Assembly: GCF_000002995.4 (NCBI RefSeq)
Contig: NW_025062479.1
Location: 4,613,721 to 4,677,720 of the forward strand
Reading direction: 5' to 3'
DNA: 64,000 nucleotides
DNA from: Brugia malayi
Taxonomy: Eukaryota > Nematoda > Chromadorea > Rhabditida > Onchocercidae
A model generated the notes under the pieces. It saw nothing but the letters and a program-made list of their open reading frames with translations, made no database searches and was not told the DNA's origin. Below are positions 55,695 to 64,000 of the stretch, one piece after another. Position 1 is the stretch's first letter, and each line of letters begins with the position of its first letter. The position numbers and the translations under genes were made by a program.

Positions 55695-58198
55695 GACCAG
55701 AGGAAAGCTGTCGGGGTGTTTCCTGGATTATATTTTAAAATACGTAAGGCTTAGTGTTGGAACAAATTCACTTTAATTTAATTCTTCTGCAGCGTATTTG
55801 GTTACCGCAAAGGAAATTCTAAACGGAATAACTGTGATTCACTGCAGAGTCCTTCTGAATCCTGCGGATTAGTCCTAACAATAAACTAGGCCACTAGGAT
55901 GATCTTACCAATCCAGAATGATTTTGCTAAACTCTCTTATACACATGCAAACAAACTGAACTGGGGGTTGGACCATTTCATTTTGGTCAAATTACTCCTA
56001 TGGATTACTTTGGAGCGTCTTCCAGGGTACGGTAGATTCAACCACTCCTCCTCATCTTCATTCCTATCTAGTCGCCAATAATGCCCTTCCATAAATTTTT
56101 GCTAATATTTTTGTTTGAGAAATTTCAATATAAGTTTGAATTTGATTTTTCTCTGATTTTTAATTTTAATTCAATTTTTCCATCTTGCATTTCATTCATT
56201 GATGATCCTTTCGAGAAAAAATTACGTTGAGATACATTCCTAGTTATTTCTCTAAAATATTCAAAGTATTTTTTTTCTACTTTAAGAAAACAAAATGAAA
56301 TTGAAAGATTTCAGTTTGTTTCTCAAGGAAAAAAAAAACGATTTATAAATACCTAATCATTGTAAAAAAATTAAAAATGAAATGTTTTTGGCAATTTAAT
56401 GTTGTAATATAAAGTTTGGCATACCATCACAAAAAGTTGCTTTTTATTTTCTAATCCTTTAGTTCTTAAAAAAGTCCATGAACAGACTAGCGAGAAATCT
56501 AATCATAACGAGATTTGATTGCTTTATGAATTGTGTTGTTCATTGAAAGTATAAACAAATTACTTCATCTGCTGGCCAGGCAATCATCAGTTTGATTTGC
56601 AAATTATAAACATTCTTGCTCCAGTGCAAATTTCTGTTCCTGTCGTTTACAGAGACAAGGAGAAGAGGTCAATGAGTTCACCAAACAAATAAGTTAAACT
56701 GGCCCAGCTTTCTGCTTTTTTTTGACGTGGCAAAACGCTACCCTCAGGTCATAATTTGATGAAAATGGTATCAGGCCAAAAGCAATTTTTCTTCTGCTTC
56801 ATAAAGAAATGGTTGTCACATCTTTTTGAAAGGGATAAAAATAACTGAGCTCAGCAATAGTCAAAGGATGATAATGACCATGAAAACAGCTCTCATACTC
56901 CAACATTTCATTCATTAAAAACCACTTGAATAATGACCCTAAATTTAAGTAGTAATGCTGTTTAAAATGTCGGGAGAATAAATCTCAAACTGTTATGTCA
57001 TTTTTTTCAGCGAAAAATTATGCCTAGCAGGATCATCCATTCCATTCATAGCTAAACATTGTCACGCTCAAATCAGAACGGTCAGATTCTTTTTCATGAG
57101 AGATAGAACATTTCGCAACAATATCTAAGGAGATAAACAATGCTGCCGATTGAACTTCATTCTCCTGGTATTGAGAATTTTTCAGTGACCATGAGGTCGG
57201 CACCATCCCACTAATGCACATAACCCAAGAAGCTGATAGTAGCCAGCTTGCGGATGACATATGGCTGCGGTTTTAGTCTTTGTTAAGCTAACAAGCTATC
57301 AACTGTCACTTCGTGCACCAAATGTTCACTATATGAGATTACGCAATTAGAGTAACACAACTTTACCGCATTCATATTTATAAAGCTAGTGAACCGTTAA
57401 CTATTATGAGAAGCCATCAATCTTGCCACCCTAACCGCAACTTTTAAAATGACCGCTTCTCTTATCCTCACCATTTGCCTTCTGTGCAGTGACCTTCTGT
57501 TCTCAGAAAACAAATATTTAACCCTTAAAAGTTGTAATCACACATCCAAAAATCTTACGCAACTGAAACTTGCATTTGCTCTGAACAATCTTGAAGAACT
57601 CAACTTTATAAGGCAGTTCTCCTTGTTGAACTCACCATTGCATGAGGTGTTATGAAGTTTTACTTCTTATATGATTTAGAATATTCAAAAACCAATGAAC
57701 AAAATGAATCGCTAATAGTCAGTAAACCATTCTTACGGTTGACTTTGGTACAGCGATAAAAATAAGATATACGGAAATGTTAAAAAACGATAATAACCAT
57801 CAAAAACCATGAATAAATAACAAAGATTATAGCGAAGTTTAGGGGAAAAAATAATGCTCCAAACAGACATAAATGAAAAAAATGTGTTCAGAAAACCTTG
57901 AAAAGTCAACAATCAGTATCGGCTATTTAATGCATCATATCTTCTAATGACGGCATTTATGCCAAATACACGGCAGCATTGAAAAAAGTTCACGCTACCT
58001 GTTCCGCATGCCAAAAGCATTCCAGAAAAACTTTATTCCAATACCAAAATTTAATTTCACAAGTCACAACTCTGACATATCATCCACTGATATTTTTAAG
58101 ATAATAGTACCACTTGTAATAACATCAAATGGTTGAACGCAATTTTTTGTAAAATGATTTGCATATGAATCACTGACGAATCACTGATGATTAAGCTA
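55695..58198. other. Upstream region of the homeobox gene and spacer
   Basis: No recognised gene. A plus-strand 68-codon frame at 57449-57655 begins with a signal-peptide-like stretch but lacks other support. A minus-strand frame at 57033-57260 has no domain. Promoter elements of the unc-30-like gene are expected here but none was identified. Confidence 0.45.
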
Positions 58199-59061
58199 TT
58201 AATATAAACCAAAATAACACTTTTGCTTGACGTTATTTCGCTGCAAAGTTTTACGTCTTCCATCTGACTTCCAAATTCTGAAATAGCAAAACATAGATAG
58301 AACCTAGAAAAAAAAATCCTGACATAAGTAAAAAAATGAGTCATAAAGATAGCATCTAGAAAATCCTGACAAGTGTAATAAAATGATTCGAACTTTTGGA
58401 TCTATAGGTTCGTAATAATCAATAACTGTACCACTACCTAACGAAATTGTATTAGCCATGGGAAAAAAAGCATCTCCATGTGCCTAAAAAAGATACAACG
58501 ATGTGATACTAGCAGTGCTTATCCAAATCTAATAATGGCAAAATCTATATTCGGAATTGGACATTTCAGAAAAAAAAGATCTACATTTAACAAAACTAGG
58601 AATAACCCATGATACCCTGTCCAGAAAGATTCTTTTAACCAAGACATGACTTGGACGCCTACTAGGAGGAAACATATCATACTTAATACCAAATGTCATT
58701 TTGTATTTAACATAACGCTGAATAAACATTATCTAATCTTTTGATCTTATTGAAAAAGCTTTTACCTACAGAATATTTTGCTAAAGTGAATATTAAAGAC
58801 TATTCAAAGATAGTCTAATATATAATTCAATTTGCACTTGAAATAAGAGCAACTCCAGGAAATGGACTGAAATGCACTGAAGAAATAACCCTTCGGAATC
58901 AGAAATTCTTTGCTTAAATATCATTTCAATTCTGCATGTGGATGTTTAGAGGTTGTTGCCATTTTGGTTTCGGCACTGGAAACACTTTGACAAGAACGAA
59001 TTTTTCTTCCTCCCCAATAATAAAATTTGGAATATACTGATGGTACACAGTGCTTAAGCAT
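58199..59061 (-). CDS. Small unrecognised protein, possibly mitochondrial
   Basis: Three exons are well bounded and all in phase 0: 58717-58616 (KYKMTFGIKYDMFPP, RPSHVLVKRIFLDR), 58483-58394 (AHGDAFFPMANTISLGSGT, DYYEPIDPK) and a last exon that either runs 58303-58199 or starts at a later acceptor and ends NLEVRWKT. A candidate first exon begins at the ATG at 59061, four bases after acceptor CTACAG, and encodes MLKHCVPSVYSKFYYWGGRK, a basic, Arg/Ser/Tyr-rich start like a mitochondrial presequence. Its donor is not certain (possibly AGT|GTTTCC near 58985); read straight through it stops at 58921, so the first exon might belong to a separate short gene. About 90-125 residues in all. I do not recognise the family. 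Confidence 0.45.
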
Positions 59062-59065
59062 GTTC

Positions 59066-59075
59066 CTGTAGAAAA
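59066..59075 (-). promoter_or_regulatory. Probable trans-splice acceptor before the ATG at 59061
   Basis: On the minus strand a long T run leads to TTTTCTACAG, then GAAC-ATG. The strong pyrimidine tract and four-base spacing to the ATG match nematode spliced-leader acceptors. Confidence 0.4.
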
Positions 59076-60370
59076 AAAAAAAAAAAAACTTCGCTAGGAA
59101 TAAGCACAATAAAAAAAGCTAGAATGAAACAAATATGTACAACACATACTTCCCAAATTATGAATCTGTTAGAGAATGGACTGCTTCACAAATATGCTAC
59201 ATTAGTAAATTTTTTACGTCCAATTTCCTTAGATTAGACCCTTTTTCATCAATAAGAAACATTAAGTTCAACAGCAGCTTTTTAAAGAATAGAGTCTGAT
59301 TGAGACCACGCGATTTAACAACTGAAATCAATTTTCATCTTCTCTTTTTAGCAAATACCAAACGAAATCAACAAAGAAAAGAAGTAATCATTAAAACAAA
59401 TCAGGCAAATAATGAAAAATTAACAGCCTCTGTTAATTTTGAACAGTGGAATACTGCATGTTTTCGATATTTAAAACTTACATATCTTAATGGGTATATA
59501 ATACAGGTAAAGAAAACATGCGGTGAACAAAGACACACTATCTACGACGCATTCTGAACAAAAAAAAATTTTAATATTCATAAAAAACAATTATTAGATA
59601 TACATAACAGTGAGTAAACCAGCTAGCCGTAACACCTTTACCGAAGAAATGCTAACTATTTTATCACGGTTATTTATCAAGTGAATAACAATTTTTAGTG
59701 ACAACTGAAGTACGTAAACGCAGAAAAGATAAGTTATATGTTCAATAATGAGAAAAATGAATGCGACAATTCAGCAGTGTTAACCATCTCGTAAAAACAT
59801 TTAAGTGAATAAATCAATGAAAAATAAAATCAGCACCATGATAAAGTTGCAGTTTATAACAAGACAATAAAAAATGGTAAATTCCAGTTGAAATTCAAAA
59901 CTATTTCCTGTTTAATTTTAGTTGTGTGAAACTGATACAATAAAATATGGTTAAATGAATTAAGGAAAAACATAATAACGCAGATTTGAGATTCACTCTG
60001 AAAAAAGTAATATTTCTTAACAAAAAATCATCAGCTCTGTTGTCAAACCATTTACTACAGGCAAAACAACTACGCACATGCAATATCAGCTTTACAAATC
60101 AAACATCTAGACGGGCAATCTACACACTAGGAACGGATAATTCTCATAAAGAATTGGAATAAGGAACCATTTCCATGAAGTCAAATTCGGCAGTCCCAAA
60201 TTACCTGACATTCATAACACAATTTTTTCAATAATTTTAGTGCAACTTAATATTTGTACAGCACTGACAAAACCATTTCCAAGTTTAAATTCCATACTTT
60301 TAAATGTGTTTAACACTGAAAAGACAGTGTCACTTTTACCCTAATTTAAGAAATCGACATCACTGAATTA
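59076..60370. other. Intergenic spacer
   Basis: AT-rich spacer containing the 3' UTR of the MELK-like gene. A plus-strand open stretch 59352-59505 is bounded by TTTTTAG and CAG|GTAAAG and could be an isolated exon, but no partner exon was found. Confidence 0.4.

Positions 60371-64000
<3,630 letters not shown>

Noticed and set aside
59352..59505. Plus-strand open stretch with good acceptor and donor
   Set aside because: No connecting exon on the plus strand and no recognised domain; kept only as a note in the spacer.

Overview
The window looks like nuclear DNA from a nematode. It is AT-rich, with introns bounded by GT...TTTCAG-type signals, and several start codons lie 3-9 bases after a splice-acceptor-like site, as expected for spliced-leader trans-splicing. 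The recognisable genes are nematode developmental regulators (SoxD/EGL-13, Pitx/UNC-30, MELK/PIG-1). Their introns are long for Caenorhabditis, so a spirurid or filarial-like parasite is my best guess. That assignment is inference. Gene models were built by hand from reading frame, splice sites and intron phase.

Layout, left to right. 407-4890 (+): a secreted Skeletor-type protein with two DM13 domains and the Skeletor C-terminal region (12 exons). 4891-6778: convergent spacer. 6779-18077 (-): a SoxD HMG-box transcription factor, egl-13-like (11 coding exons, with a distant first exon). 18136-24872: repeats and spacer. 24873-31622 (-): a chain of short, phase-compatible exons forming an unrecognised gene that is easy to miss because every exon is under 120 bases. 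About 31.6-40.5 kb: gene-poor. 40495-42308 (+): nicotinamide/nicotinate mononucleotide adenylyltransferase (NMNAT, 6 exons). 42825-44699 (+): an unrecognised gene 517 bases downstream, possibly in the same operon. 46350-48289 (-): a small ankyrin-repeat protein (6 exons). 51883-55694 (-): a Pitx/UNC-30 K50 homeodomain factor (6 exons). 58199-59061 (-): a small unrecognised gene whose candidate first exon resembles a mitochondrial presequence. 60371-64000 (-): MELK/PIG-1 kinase, cut by the window edge (12 exons seen).

Three of the genes act in C. elegans neuronal or cell-fate programmes: egl-13 (cell fate and fusion), unc-30 (GABA neuron identity) and pig-1 (asymmetric neuroblast division). 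NMNAT is NAD+ housekeeping. No rRNA, tRNA, CRISPR array, virus or transposase was recognised. Repeats include a pure (GT)n tract of about 195 bases, a MITE-like inverted repeat, two perfect hairpins and a 41-base tandem duplication across the splice donor inside the unc-30 homeobox.
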